NCBI RefSeq assembly: GCF_904849725.1
Contig: NC_058518.1
Span: 504,977,225 to 505,041,224, forward strand
From: Hordeum vulgare subsp. vulgare
Taxonomy: Eukaryota; Streptophyta; Magnoliopsida; Poales; Poaceae
DNA: 64,000 nt
Direction: 5' to 3'
Shown: positions 48,901-60,365 of the stretch, piece after piece
Numbering within the stretch: position 1 is the first letter of the stretch
Layout: each line of letters begins with the position of its first letter
Translations under genes and position numbers: made by a program
The notes under the pieces: model-generated
Seen by the model: the letters and a program-made list of their open reading frames with translations, nothing else
Databases searched by the model: none
Told to the model about the DNA's origin: nothing

Positions 48901-50090
48901 GTGGTATCATTGTTAATCCGTCAAATACCTTAACCCTAGCGAGGGAGTTATTTGCAGCTCGTACGCTGATTCCTTTTGCAATGAGGATATTTTCTGGCAT
49001 TAGGGGGAGAAATGTACCGCAGAGAATGCCACGAAATGCAAAAGAAATGGCATAGACATTTTGTCCACGTACTTGAGAATCTGAACTAGAGATTCAGATT
49101 ATGAGAATTTGCAACATATTGCAAATAATCTGCCATATACATTTAGTGATGGAAAAGGTGTCACTGAATTTTCGTACCAGAACGAGTGGAGGTACCTAAT
49201 AACCACTCGTATCCCCACATGAGGGCAAGAGGGGGAGAATTCTGGTCACATGGGATTAAGTTCTCATATGTTTTCGCGGAAATAGAGGAAATGGTCTCCT
49301 CAATCAGTAAATGTGATTCAACCTTATGTTGAATGACACACCTGATGGACGCGCGTCATCCATAGCCCAGCACCGATGTGCACCCATTTTTATGGTGCTG
49401 GGACATCGAAACACCTTGACTCCATTGTTGTGGGAAATCATAAGGAGTTAAGAGGCATAACGAGAATTCCACAAATCATATCGATTCAAGAAAATCATAT
49501 ATTGAAAGTCTACAAATGTCGACATAAATTTCTTCTTGAGAATTGCAGAAATCCTTTTGGGCCCTGAACCAAAATCCATGAAAAGTGTTGTTGACACTTA
49601 TATTGGTTCAAATGAAAGGAAGCAATTAAGAAGAGTAGCACTCGCTCATCAAAAGAGAGGTGTTTACCATAGTAAAACCTGCTCCTCATAAGTATCTTCC
49701 ATAGTGAAGAGAAGTGATTTTTCGTTCACAAACGAAATAGATGAGGTGGTGAGAAAGCGAGGCTTGTAGCACATGGGTTTCCGCAGAGACCCGACATCAG
49801 TTATGATGTAGCATACCTTCTCGGTATGAGTGGAATTATGTTTCGATACTGAATTGACAGTACAAATCCATAGAGTTGATGTATGTAATGGCTACATACT
49901 CACATGGATCATTCAGTTTGGATATATATATTGAAGTCATGAAATGGCTTAGTATTCTGAATCCAATGATAAATCGCAACATGTGTGAAGCTTCAGAAGT
50001 CATCCTATGACTCTGAAGATGTCGGAGAGTTGTGTGGTACAACCGACTAAGTGAGTTACTCCTTGACAAGGATTACTCTAATACTGATGA

Positions 50091-50590
50091 TTGTTGATGT
50101 GTATTCATGAAGATATCATGAATTGGATTTACATCTTATTATTGATGTGGATGATCTTATCATCAATGTCTATACAAGACATATTAAATACACACAATCA
50201 TTTTGAGATGGATATTTGGGTCAAACCAAATGATGCTAAGTTTATAGCTTTAGCAAAATCCCTCAGGAATAAATGTATGACAGTCTTTATATATCTGGAA
50301 ATATTGAAAACGTTCAATATGGATATATCTTATCAGAGACACATATGGCCATATTATACTTGACATGGGACACAAGTCCATGGGAGATGGTGAAGTGATA
50401 ATGGACATGAGTACCATCGGAGCACTCATATATATTGCAAAGTAAGTCAGGCCTGACACTATATTTTTTGGCAATTTATTGAGAGTGCAATCCCCAATAA
50501 AAGGTATAATGGTTGGTGTAAGGAATATCCTCGGATATGTCCAAGACACAAAAGGTCTTGATTAATTCCATTGAGAAAATCAAGATGGGA
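50091..50590 (+). pseudogene. copia-2 RT end and RNase H remnant
   Basis: DVDDLIIN near 50140-50165 corresponds to the RT catalytic box (YVDD in active elements). STIGALIYIAK, RPDT and ILGYVQDTKGL between 50400 and 50550 match the start of copia RNase H. Several stops and shifts are present. The last bases of this region, to 50652, are where the left arm copy ends. Confidence 0.65.
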
Positions 50591-51304
50591 CCATGGTGTG
50601 ATATCCTGATAGTGGCTGATAATCTGATCCCAGCAATGCCATATCAAGGACTGGATTTAATGGAAGAGTATTCTGACGCAAGCCTTCAGAATAGACTCTA
50701 AATAAGTCCTTCCTATAATCATTCTGTCATAACTATGTTTGAAGCATGACAAAATATACATGTCTTCACGGAATGACTGGTCACATGTGAGATCATGTGG
50801 AGATTCATTGGAATCAAAGATCATTATCTACTAAGATAATGTCACTTGTATTGCTTATGGGTTATATTTATCCTCGTGGATTACAGAAATGTAAGAGGAT
50901 AATCTGCAAACAAATTATTGTGAGGTTCACAATGTCTCTACCAACGTTTATATTCCAGAATAGCATTCGTGGAATTGGTATGAGACAACATTGATGTTTG
51001 TGAAATTCAGGGGGAGTAAAATCCCAAGTTATAACCTCTTGGTGATCTTCAGATCATTCATATTGTACTCTTTTTTCCTTTATGAGTTTTCCAAAATGGT
51101 TTCTCATATAAGGTTTTTAACGAGACAATATAAATACAAGTGCGGATGTATGCCATATTGGTTTCTCCTTATATTTTCCCCACTGGGTTTTAAAGGAGTT
51201 TTCGATGACATATTATTATAAGGTTTCTCCTCGATTTTTCCCACAGGGTTTTTGGAGGAGTTTTTAGTTTGCAATATACAAATGACGAATTGATCAAGGG
51301 GGAG

Positions 51305-51488
51305 TGTTGAGAAATAAAACATGTGATCAATTGTATGGGAGGGATGCCTCCCAGGAGGTGTCTGTTGGGGAAAAGGTGTCTCCCCAACACACCCCTTCAT
51401 CTTGTATATAAGTGGGTCTCCCACATTGCAATGAAACTAGTGGATCATTTGGACTCTTTATTTGTCCCTTTGCTTTCATTCTACAATA
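51305..51488 (+). repeat. 3' LTR of copia-2
   Basis: This copy exists only on the right. It directly follows the polypurine tract and is followed by ATCCC. Confidence 0.92.
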
Positions 51489-52286
51489 ATCCCGTTTGAT
51501 CTATGACCTGTTATCTTTACCTAATATCTCCCTAATAATAAAGCAAATTGGGTTTCTGGTCGTCCGTCGTGGCATTTTTGCAAAAACATCCCTGTCGTTT
51601 CTGGTATTCAACCCGCAGTCCCTATGTGGATCTGGAAAAAAAATGTTTCCTCTCTCCCTCACTCGGTCTCCCTCTTCCCTGCTGCGAGGCTGCCGCCATG
51701 GGAGCCCGAGCTCAAAGCTCCGCCGTCGGCCACCTCGCCCCATCTCTGGCCAGATCCGAGCTGGAGCCGCTCGGATCTGTTGACCCCAACCCGGATCCAC
51801 CTCGCCCCGGCCTTCTCCGGCCTCCCCTCGCGAGGGTCTGCGCTGGGGAGTCATGTGCGGTGAGGGAGAGGAGAGGGACGTCGCGCGCGAGTCCGCGTCG
51901 TGGGCAGCTCCTGCTCCTGGTGGCATCGTCGCGAGCTCACGGTGCCCGTCGCCGCCGCCGCCCGCCGCGCGCGAGTCCGCGTCGTGGGCAGCTCCTGCTC
52001 CTGGTGGCGCCGTCGCGGGCTCACGGTGCCCGCCGCCGCCGCCGCCCACCACCAATATTCCATCTCGCCCATAATAAAGTGGTTGAGTAATCGGACCCCG
52101 CCCTCCCTCTCCTTCGCGCGCGCCTCCAACCAAGGGGAGCTCCCCCGTGCCCCCTGCCGAAGCCCGCCGTCCGCGAGACGGGCTCGCGCCGCCGTGGCGG
52201 GGCGCGAGGAAACCGGCCCCGCCGCTCCGGTGGGCGCGGCCGCCCTGCTCTTAGGGCAGAGCTTGGGGAGGTGGTCGTGGCGTGGC

Positions 52287-52763
52287 ATGGATGCGAGGAA
52301 TTGTGAGGGGGTGGGGAATGTACAGCAGAGGCGGCCAATGGCGCAGGACGATCCGGTTGTGTCTGCACAGTGGCTGCAGCAGCACCTAGGCCAGCCCGAC
52401 GTCAAGGTGAAAGAATCTCTCATCCGCCTCACGTTTCCCCCTTCGATTCAGGAGGATATATTACCTCCTTTTTTCGCCAGCGTTTCAGAAGCAGTAACAA
52501 CAGCAACATGTTCTTGATTTCTCATCATCCAGTTTATTTATCCACATGAGAAGCAACCGAGACTTGATTAGTACAGTATTTACCACTGTTATTCTACTCC
52601 CTCTCATGTTGTTTCCCTATCATTATTGTTCTGCCCAAGAAAACATTAAGGGGCCACAGGAACCTGTGCTGTTTTTCATATCACATTTGACTTCTTGGTT
52701 CAGATACTTGATGCTTCCTGGTACATGCCACGCGAGAGTAGGGACGCATGGCAAGAATACCAG
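52287..52763 (+). pseudogene. Captured sulfurtransferase (rhodanese) fragment, two exons
   Basis: The exon at 52287-52406 (40 codons) includes DPVVSAQWLQQHLGQPDVK and ends in a GTGAAA donor. The exon at 52704-52763 (20 codons) reads ILDASWYMPRESRDAWQEYQ, preceded by TTCAG and followed by GTTTCT. Together they match the start of the first rhodanese domain of plant thiosulfate/3-mercaptopyruvate sulfurtransferase (STR1/STR2 type). Splice phases are both zero, so the order and joining are as in a host gene. The catalytic Cys lies in the second rhodanese domain, which is not captured. This is a gene fragment, not a working enzyme. Confidence 0.7.
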
Positions 52764-53102
52764 GTTTCTTTACGGGTCATCTTTGTTGTAAACTCTTCAC
52801 CCCTTTTAGGGTTCAAGGTGCAATGTTTGCCTACCCAAAATTCCCATTAACGGAAGTTATTTTGTCTTATAGAGCCTCACATTTCTTTTTTCTTCATTTG
52901 CAAGTTGTACAGATTATCTATAGCTGGGATTTGGAACAACGCCCTATATTTGGTAACTTAAAGACTCTCCTTCTCAATGACTGGTTCACGACTATATGTA
53001 CCACTGAGGTACATAGATCCTTTTTATATAAAGATGTTGCTCTATTTTAAAAGAGTTTTCATGTACATTCTATTATCTTACTAAATTTGCCATATTATAC
53101 AG

Positions 53103-53289
53103 AAACTCATTGGAACAACAGGAGCACAAGAAACAGTAAAAGAATCATTTGTGTGTGCTCACCTTAAGGTTGTGAACATTGAATGTGGAAAAGTCAACGA
53201 GGGAATTCATAAAATTTTGAAGATCTTGAGTACGTGTGGTGTATGTCACAAGCAAATTAGCATCAAGGATCCATGTTCTCGCTCAGACC
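53103..53289 (+). pseudogene. Captured exon of unidentified gene
   Basis: A 187-base open segment bounded by TATACAG and GTAAGT, both strong plant splice signals. The peptide has LIGTTGAQETV, KVVNIECGKV and a CGVCHKQ pair of cysteines with a later Cys in DPCSRSD. I do not recognise it. It may come from the same donor locus as the sulfurtransferase exons or a second one. Confidence 0.5.
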
Positions 53290-54957
53290 GTAAGTTCCTT
53301 TGTCGTTCTTCAGTCTCAGTATGTTTTTGCAATGTCATCACTGTTTTGTCTGTCATGTTCTGCTGTAATTACATGTCAACTTTAGTCTATGAAAACATTG
53401 CAAAACCATTATATCCAATATCAATTATCGTTTCGTAAAAAAAAGGATGTCATTGCTGGTGGAGTTCAGGATGGCTTGTAATATTCACCAATACTAATTA
53501 CTATGTTATTTCTGGTGGCCATACAATGATTGCCGCACATTACTGTGGTGGCCATAAAATTTGATCGCCGCACATTACTGTGGTGCCCATAAATCTATAC
53601 GATCCATGCAAACTAAGTTGGGATTGGTCCTCTGCTTTCATTATTGTTTTAACTATTTATGAAAATATCCAGTTGCTAGAATATATTTTACTAATAATCT
53701 TAAACTGATAGGGGATAGAGTGTAGTTCCTCGTATATCTAGCAAGTGCAAACTGGCTTTGCCTCGTGTTTTTTTTTGCTTCACAGTTGTTCCTAGCCTGG
53801 CGGATGTTGAAAGCCCCGTCGAGTCTTGAGGTGTATGATACATGTTTTGCTCTCATGAGGCTAAACTCTGTTAACACATAAATCTGGTGAAGGCCATTTT
53901 AGGGGAAACAAAGGGAAATTAATAAAATGCGTGATAGTTCCTATACATCAAACTGTTTGCCAAGCTATTGTCGTGTCTATATCAAGTGGGGCAATGTCGA
54001 AACCAAACTTACAGTGCATCGTCATCTATCTTGCAGGTTTCAATTTCCAGAAGCGCCCGACAGCCGCAGCGACCTCCACCATGGATGGCGCCTGAAAAGT
54101 ATGCCCGGTCATGATATTTGGTCTAGGGCCTTCTGTGTTTCTTTGAATAGCCTGTATCGTTAGTTTCAGTTCTTGCTTTCGATCTTTTGGTCGGTGCTGG
54201 AACTTGGATTTGTGGGTTGTCTGGTGTGACAAATCAATTCGATTTCCGATCCGTTGATCTGTTATCGCTGATGAAAATCGTCGTATGCCCCCATCCCGAC
54301 TGCAGGAGTTCCTTTGGCTCGAGTGTCACATTTTTTTAGCTTTAGAAGAAAGGCTTTTGTGTTTGGATGAGATGATGGACCTGAACCCTGAACCTTGTTT
54401 TAGTGTCTGCAGTATTGTTGTTTTCTCTCTGTCTGGTCGCATCATCTGTACTCCCATAATAAAACGTGGAGCGGTCCGTCACGACGCTTTTACAAAAAAG
54501 TCCCTCATGTTTTCTAAAATTAACCCGCACTACACGTTTAAGTCAAACAGAAAAATGTTTCGTTTCGTTTTTTGTAGAACACCCCCCGTTGTTACTAGAA
54601 ATCAACCCGTAGTCCGCGCATGTTAGCTTGCTGTGAGATCCATGGGCATCGCCATTGTTGTGGTGGAGCTGTTGATTCATGTTTCAGAGAGAACGGAGAG
54701 GGTGAGAAGAGAGAGAGGAGACCGGGGAGACGCACGGGGAGGAGATGGCTCACCGGCGTGGGTCTTGCTGCAGGTTGCAGTCAGGGGATTGAGTAGACGA
54801 GGCTGGCTCCGGACGGATCTGATCCAGTGGAGGCAGATCCGACGACGGTCCGTCGAATCCGGCGACAGGAGGACAAGACAGAGCGCGTCTTCGAGGCCGC
54901 CAAGCGAAGCTCAAGAACAAGCTCGGCTGTGCCAGTTACTACCTTTCGTGTGGGAAA

Positions 54958-55110
54958 ATGAGGGTCAAGGCGGTGGAGGCGGCGGCGGCGAAGAAGTGGG
55001 AGGATGACAAGGTGGTGCATAACGGCGCGAAGCTAGGGGATATACTGAGGGACGAAGCCGTCGCAGGCAGCCAGTCGGAGCAGACATGGAAGCTGCTTGC
55101 GGACGTGTGG
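54958..55110 (+). pseudogene. Possible captured DUF594 fragment
   Basis: A frame starting at an ATG contains KVVHNGAKLGDILRDEA and WKLLADVW, which resemble the C-terminal region of the plant DUF594 family. The match is short and from memory, so this is tentative. Confidence 0.35.
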
Positions 55111-56584
55111 GCAACCACACGGGCAAGCAAGTGGGCACGGCCACGGCCGCTCCAGCGGGCAGCCACGAGCGCGACGAGGCATCAGCCAGGGGCAGCCACA
55201 GGCGCGCCGCCGCCAGGCGGCTGTCGGCCGGGCGCGGCCACGGCCTAGCACGCCCACAGGCCAGGCGCAGGAGCGGTGAGACCACGGCACGGGCGCGGGC
55301 ACTGCCACGGCCTGACACGACCACGGCCACGTGCAGGCGCGACTCGGAGGCCGGGCACATGGCGCTGGTCAGGCCGCACGGTGGTCGCGGGCGGGGGCGA
55401 GGCGTGCGGCCTCGGCACGGGCACACGCGGGCACGGCCGCCGGCCGGCCGGATGGCGTCGGGCACGTCACGACGCGGGCGGGGGCGAGGCACGGGCGAAC
55501 GCGGCGCGGCGCGCGACCACGACGCGGGTGGACTGCCGTGCGGGAGAGATGGGGATCGAGTTCGTCCTGTGCATGGCAAACAGGCACACAGGGGTATACT
55601 TGCCCACTGTATTGTGCATATAATATGTGTATCATTTATAAGTATTGTTTTTGTGTGAACAAATGGCAAAATATCAAATGGCAAAATAAAGAGTGGCAAA
55701 AAATCAATTACAATCTAAATAGTGGCAAATTGTCAAAGTCCAAAGTAAGTGGTGGTTCAAAATCAAATCGCCCCCTCCAGGGGCAGCCGCACTGCACGCA
55801 CACCCCACAGCAAGGCACCGTCAGAGGGTGGGCTGGACACAATCCGGAGGCCCGGAGCCGTCAAGCAGCCGCTGGGAACGACCCTAAACAGGCCACCGAT
55901 GTGCCAGACCGGCCTCGCGCACCCTTCCCCCACAGGCCTCGCCGCAACATGCCTTTTTATGAATTTAATTCTGATTCATTCCTTTTACGGATCTGGCAGC
56001 CAAGATTGTTGGCCATTGTCAGTTTTTTTCTTTTTTAGCATCGACTGTTGTTAATCTGATTAATTCCTTTTACGGATCTGTGTGAGCTTGCACCCTTCGT
56101 TTTGTTCTCCAATCCAATCAAATTGATGCATGGATGGATGAGATCCAATAGCTCACGCTTCTTCAGTTCTCTGTGGCTATTAATTGATTTTTTCTTTTTT
56201 TTATCTTTTGTTTTCCTGTTTTATGGTTATTTGAACTCGCAATTTTATTTTCAGCAAAAAAAATTGATCGAGATTTAATACAGGTTAAATCTTATGAAGT
56301 TTTTACAAATATTGATGAAAACTTAGTTCGAATTATTACATATTAATATTTCCATCATCTCAAGTCAATATTAAATCTTATTATTCTTATTTTTTGAGAA
56401 ATATTCTCATCTTTTTATTAGGCATTTCTCATATTTTTCTAAGATTGTGTGTGTTGTGTATAACAAGTCGTTATGTTTATTCCAAGCACAAACAGTGCAC
56501 AAAACTGTAAATGAAACTGTTAATCATAGAAAATCAATTAACTATAATAAAAAAATACAAAGACCGACTTTTATTAAATTTATA

Positions 56585-56615
56585 GCCCGTTGCAACGCAC
56601 GGGCATTTGTACTAG
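56585..56615 (+). other. Helitron 3' terminus 1
   Basis: A 6-base stem GCCCGT/ACGGGC with an 8-base loop, then ATTTGTA and CTAG. This is the standard plant Helitron terminator form. Confidence 0.75.
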
Positions 56616-57509
56616 TAATAATAAAGCGGCTATCGCTTTTGTCGGAAAACCCACCGCGGTCATTTTGCAAAAACAACCTCCTGTTTTGTGGTAATCAACC
56701 CACACTCCTGTTTTTATTTGAGATAACGTTTCGTTTTTACAGCAACGACGGGCCTGGTCGGATCCGGGCGGATCTGAATCGTGCGCGGCGGCGGCGGCCA
56801 TGGGGGCGAGTACGTCTTCGAGGATGAGGAGGAGGAGGACGGGCGCGAGGACGCGCCGGTCGTGGAGGAGAAGGAGGGGTGCGGTCGAGGACTGGGGGAT
56901 CGAGATGGAGAGGAGGGGGACGAAGAGGAAGGGGCCGCGCTCGTCACGGCCACAAAAGTTGCGGTTCGTCGCCACCCTCTGCGCCTCGGCAGCGTCGTCC
57001 GACGCCGGGTCCCCGTCGTGGGGGATGCGGTCAACGGGGGCGACTGATTGGGGGGAGGAGGAGCGGGTATGGACCGAGCAGGACGTTGACGCCGAGGTGG
57101 TAGCGGCGGATGAGCCAGTGGACGCCGTCGAGCTGGTGCGGCTTGAGGTCGGCAGTGACCCCGAGGTCGGTGGAGGAGAGGGGGGGAGCTGGGACTTCCC
57201 GTCGGCGGAGAGGACGAGGTCGTCAGCGGCGAGCAAGCGGCGCTCGTAGGCGGTGGCCGCCATGGGGAGGAGCGGCGGGAACTCGTGAAAAAAGAGGGAA
57301 ATGGATGTGGGGGAATAGCCGGAGTGACGTGGAAGAGAAGAGACGAGAAGGCTCGCTACGAGAGTGAGCGTGTTGGACACGGTCAGGCCCAGCCCGGCCT
57401 CGGCCCGTTTCTCGCTAAACAGAAGTCAAAAGGGCGCGCATTATTATTATCTATACCTATACCTATATATATATTATATATACACACGTTTTTCCTAATC
57501 CTTCTCTAA
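56616..57509 (+). mobile_element. Helitron-like segment 3 with captured helicase exon, no 3' end
   Basis: It starts AATAATAAAGCGGC directly at the previous CTAG/T junction and repeats the CATTTTGCAAAAAC...AATCAACCCACA block. It runs to the next start without a hairpin. The body is GC-rich and carries a SNF2 helicase exon on the minus strand plus a Glu/Arg-rich region I cannot assign. Confidence 0.55.
57075..57263 (-). pseudogene. Captured first exon of SNF2/ALC1-like (CHR10-type) helicase
   Basis: On the minus strand an ATG at 57263 opens MAATAYERRLL, and after a one-base frameshift the sequence reads [20 protein letters not shown] and then GVNVLLG. This is the segment just before the Walker A motif of the SNF2 ATPase. 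A GT donor follows at 57074-57073, where the next exon would supply the GLGKT motif, which is absent. The piece is a truncated, frameshifted exon 1. Confidence 0.65.
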
Positions 57510-58281
57510 TCTCGTCTTAATAATAAAGCAAATACGGTTTCTGGTCGTCCGTTATGATATTTTTATAAAAAAATCCCTCTATTTTCAGTTAATCAACCCG
57601 CATGCCTTTTTTAAGTGAGGAAAACGTTTCGTCGTGCCACTTTTACAAAAAAGCCCCTGATGTTTCCTGAAATCAACCCGCAGTCCGAATTTAAGTTAGA
57701 AAATGAATCATTTTTTGCATTGTGCAGAAAACCCTCTCATGTTTCAGGTAATCAACCCGCCTTTCGTATTTTAACAAAAAAAACCTTAACTTTTCAATTA
57801 GTCAATCCAAATTTTATCTACAACAAAATTATCCATATCTTTTAAATCGTAACTTCGATTTTAACATGTTATATATGAAACTTGATTAAAAAAATATGTA
57901 AAATCTAAATAAAATGTTATTTTTAACTGTTGAATACTTTTTAAATATTATTTTTGATGCAAACTTAATCTGTAGTGTACGGTCCTTTTTTTCTTTCTTT
58001 CCGGCGACGATCCGAATTGCAATAAACATTCATTAAATTAAAACCAAATTGAGAGGAAAGAAAACATCGTTAATCACACATGCTCACCTTTGAAAAACCT
58101 CGTGGGGAGAAACAACATATTTTTCATCTTATTTCGAGTGACTATACATTCAAACGCGTTTTCGTTGTGTGAGCACTAAAGACATCGTCGTCTACACAAA
58201 TGTGATGTCATGTGAAAATATATTGCGTTCAGAGCGTGTGTTATTTTCTCTTCCGTTGCAACGCACGGGCTCTTTTGCTAG
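57510..58281 (+). mobile_element. Helitron-like segment 4, short, with 3' terminus
   Basis: It begins near TCTCGTCTTAATAATAAAGC (57510; the start is uncertain by about 8 bases). It repeats the TTTACAAAAAAGC/AATCAACCCGCA block three times in its first 250 bases and ends in TTCCGTTGCAACGCACGGG, then CTAG at 58278-58281. No captured gene is visible. It abuts the LTR of copia-3. Confidence 0.65.
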
Positions 58282-58433
58282 TAAATATGAAAGAATAAAA
58301 GCAAATGACCAAACAGTCTCTCTCGTTGATGGAAAACTGGGTATTATATCCTTTTACAAGGCAGTTAGAGTTAAAATATCCGACCTAAACAACCGACAAG
58401 CATTGATTAATATGATTAAATTAATCCTTAACA
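58282..58433 (-). repeat. Probable 3' LTR of copia-3
   Basis: On the minus strand TGTTAAGG begins after a purine run (AGAGAGAG), and about 150 bases later the sequence meets the Helitron CTAG/T boundary. The LTR end may be clipped by the Helitron insertion. Confidence 0.5.
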
Positions 58434-60365
58434 CTCTCTCTAATATATGCTAGTCTAATACGCTTCATCTTGATAAAGATTCCTTCCGGTATGTGTTTGC
58501 CTTGAGAATGTTCATCGTCTTCATTTTGAGAAAGACTTGTATAATCTTTAAAGTCTCCTTGAAAAATCCTGTGAGAAAAATATAAGGAGAATAATATAGA
58601 TATGTTGCTAAAACTCCTTTAAACCAAATGAAAAAAATGATGCAATATATAATGATTATTGTCTCTTGATAACTCATATGAGAAAAACCTTTGAAGAAGG
58701 AGAAAACTCATCGATAAGTTTGGAGAAGAATTAATATATCTCGAGTACTTCCTTTAAAAACCCCGGTAGGGAAAATAGAAAGTATGATATATGATCTTTG
58801 AGAAGATATTGCCTCGTTAAAAATCATTATGAGAAACTTTGAGAGAAAACTCATAAAGAAAAAGAGCGCAATCTGATATGCCATTAAAAACTCCTGTAAA
58901 CCCCAGTGGGAAAAATATAAGGAGAAAATGATATGGCATATATGGACAGTTGTGTTTATATTGTCTCATTAAAAACCTTTTATGAGAAACCATCATGGAA
59001 AAACTCATCAAGGGAAAAAGAGTACAATATATGCAATCTGGTGATTGCTAAGAGGTTATAGTTTGGGAGATTACTCCCCGTGGACCTTGCAAATATGGAG
59101 GATGTCTCATACCAATTTCATTGACATGAACATAAGATTTTGTATAATCTGTTGGATTATCACAACATTTTGTTTGTAAATTATTTCCCCACTTTTCTAT
59201 AATCCGTGAGGACAAGTAATTTCCGAGCAATGTGATTTATGATATTGCTCTTCATATAACCTACAGGTATTGAGTAACACAAGTGGAAGTATATTGATAA
59301 ATCAAGTTATGTGATTCTCACGAATCTCAACCACATGATTTTGAGTGTGGTTAATCATTCTGCCAAGCCATACATATTTTGCAATGCTTTTAGATAAAGC
59401 AATTATGTTAGAATGATAAGTGAGAATAACCATTAAAGTCCATTTAGATGACTTCCATATGAAGGCCATTCCAGTAAATTCATTCATTGATATGGCGTCG
59501 TTGGAATCAAATGAAGAGCCAATATCATTATGTCATATCATGGTCATATCTTGTATTTCCTGATGGAAATATCGAAGATTTATTCTAAGCTTTAGATATA
59601 AGATGATATTCCTTATATCAACCATATACCTTGTGTTGGGGGTTGCACTCTGAATAAAGATAGCAAATATAGTGTCAGACCTGACATAGTTTGCAATTAT
59701 ATGAGTGCTTTGACATTAGTGAGATATAGAACTTCAGGTCCTAGTATCACTTCATTATCACCCCTAGGTATGAATGGTTTTGTACCTTATCAAAGGTAGT
59801 ATGACCATACATGTCTTTTGTTATTATGATATATCCACATTGAATTTCTCGTATATGTTTTGGACATATGTAGACTGATATGTTTTCCTGAGAGAATGCT
59901 CAAGTTGTAAGCTTAAGCTAAATTTGGTTGAATCCAAATTTTTCGTTTTGAGATGATTTTGTGTATGTTTATGTCTTATAGAGACATTGATGACAAAATC
60001 ATCGATATAAATTAAGGTGATATAAGGAATTCAAATTGGGATTCTAAACAATCATCATTCTTTGAGTAATCCTTCGAAAGAAGAAACTTATTTAGTTGAT
60101 AGTACCTTATGATTTCCGACTATTTCGAGCCATAGAGTGACTTCTAAAATTCGACACAAATATGTTGCGACTTATTTTGGATTCGGAATTGTAAACCCTT
60201 GAGGGACTTCGTTATAAATTTCTAAAACGAGTGACCCGTATGAGTATGTAGTCACTGCATCCAGTAACTGCATGGATAATATTATTTGTACTGCAAAACA
60301 TATTTTTATCGAAACATAATTGCACTCATACCAAGAGGGTATATTACATCATAATTTGATGTCGG

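Larger units (their letters stand above)
28343..50652 (+). repeat. Right arm of the 22.3 kb inverted repeat
   Basis: Counterpart of 2899-25208. The right arm preserves target duplications around CACTA B and continues past 50652 into the intact end of copia-2, so it looks like the source rather than the copy. Confidence 0.95.
44257..51488 (+). mobile_element. copia-2, complete LTR element, 7232 bases
   Basis: LTRs at 44257-44440 and 51305-51488, five-base ATCCC duplications at 44252-44256 and 51489-51493, a primer-site-like CGTTATCAGCAC at 44441-44452 and a polypurine tract AAGGGGGAG at 51296-51304 define a full element. The interior is AT-rich and so mutated that only patches of integrase, RT and RNase H remain. 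The two LTRs differ at about nine of 184 positions by my reading, so the insertion is old compared with the arm duplication. The stretch 44520-48600 has no frame I can assign beyond scattered gag-like traces. Confidence 0.93.
51527..54444 (+). mobile_element. Helitron-like segment 1 with captured exons, no 3' end
   Basis: It begins TCTCCCTAATAATAAAGC after an A, and the next 100 bases (GGTCGTCCG, TTTTGCAAAAA, CAACCCGCAGTCC) recur at the starts of the other segments. The body includes gene pieces with splice signals, which is typical of plant Helitrons. No hairpin-CTAG terminus occurs before the next 5'-like start at about 54445. The GC-rich 51690-52280 part resembles a plant gene's leader or transit-peptide exon. 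Confidence 0.6.
54445..56615 (+). mobile_element. Helitron-like segment 2 with 3' terminus
   Basis: A 5'-like start TCTGTACTCCCATAATAAAA is followed by the same GTCCGTC / TTTTACAAAAAAG / TTAACCCGCA block as segment 1. It ends with the hairpin GCCCGT-TGCAACGC-ACGGGC and CTAG at 56612-56615 before a T. Segments 1 and 2 therefore share one 3' end. The GC-rich part 54990-55560 shows no reliable gene beyond the piece listed below. Confidence 0.65.

Noticed and set aside
2899..50652. Palindrome as a fold-back sequencing or assembly artefact
   Set aside because: Such artefacts mirror right up to the turn. Here a unique 1.25 kb loop and a diverged 0.95 kb inner segment separate the arms, and the outer ends stop at an asymmetric junction with filler. 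Read-level checking is still needed.
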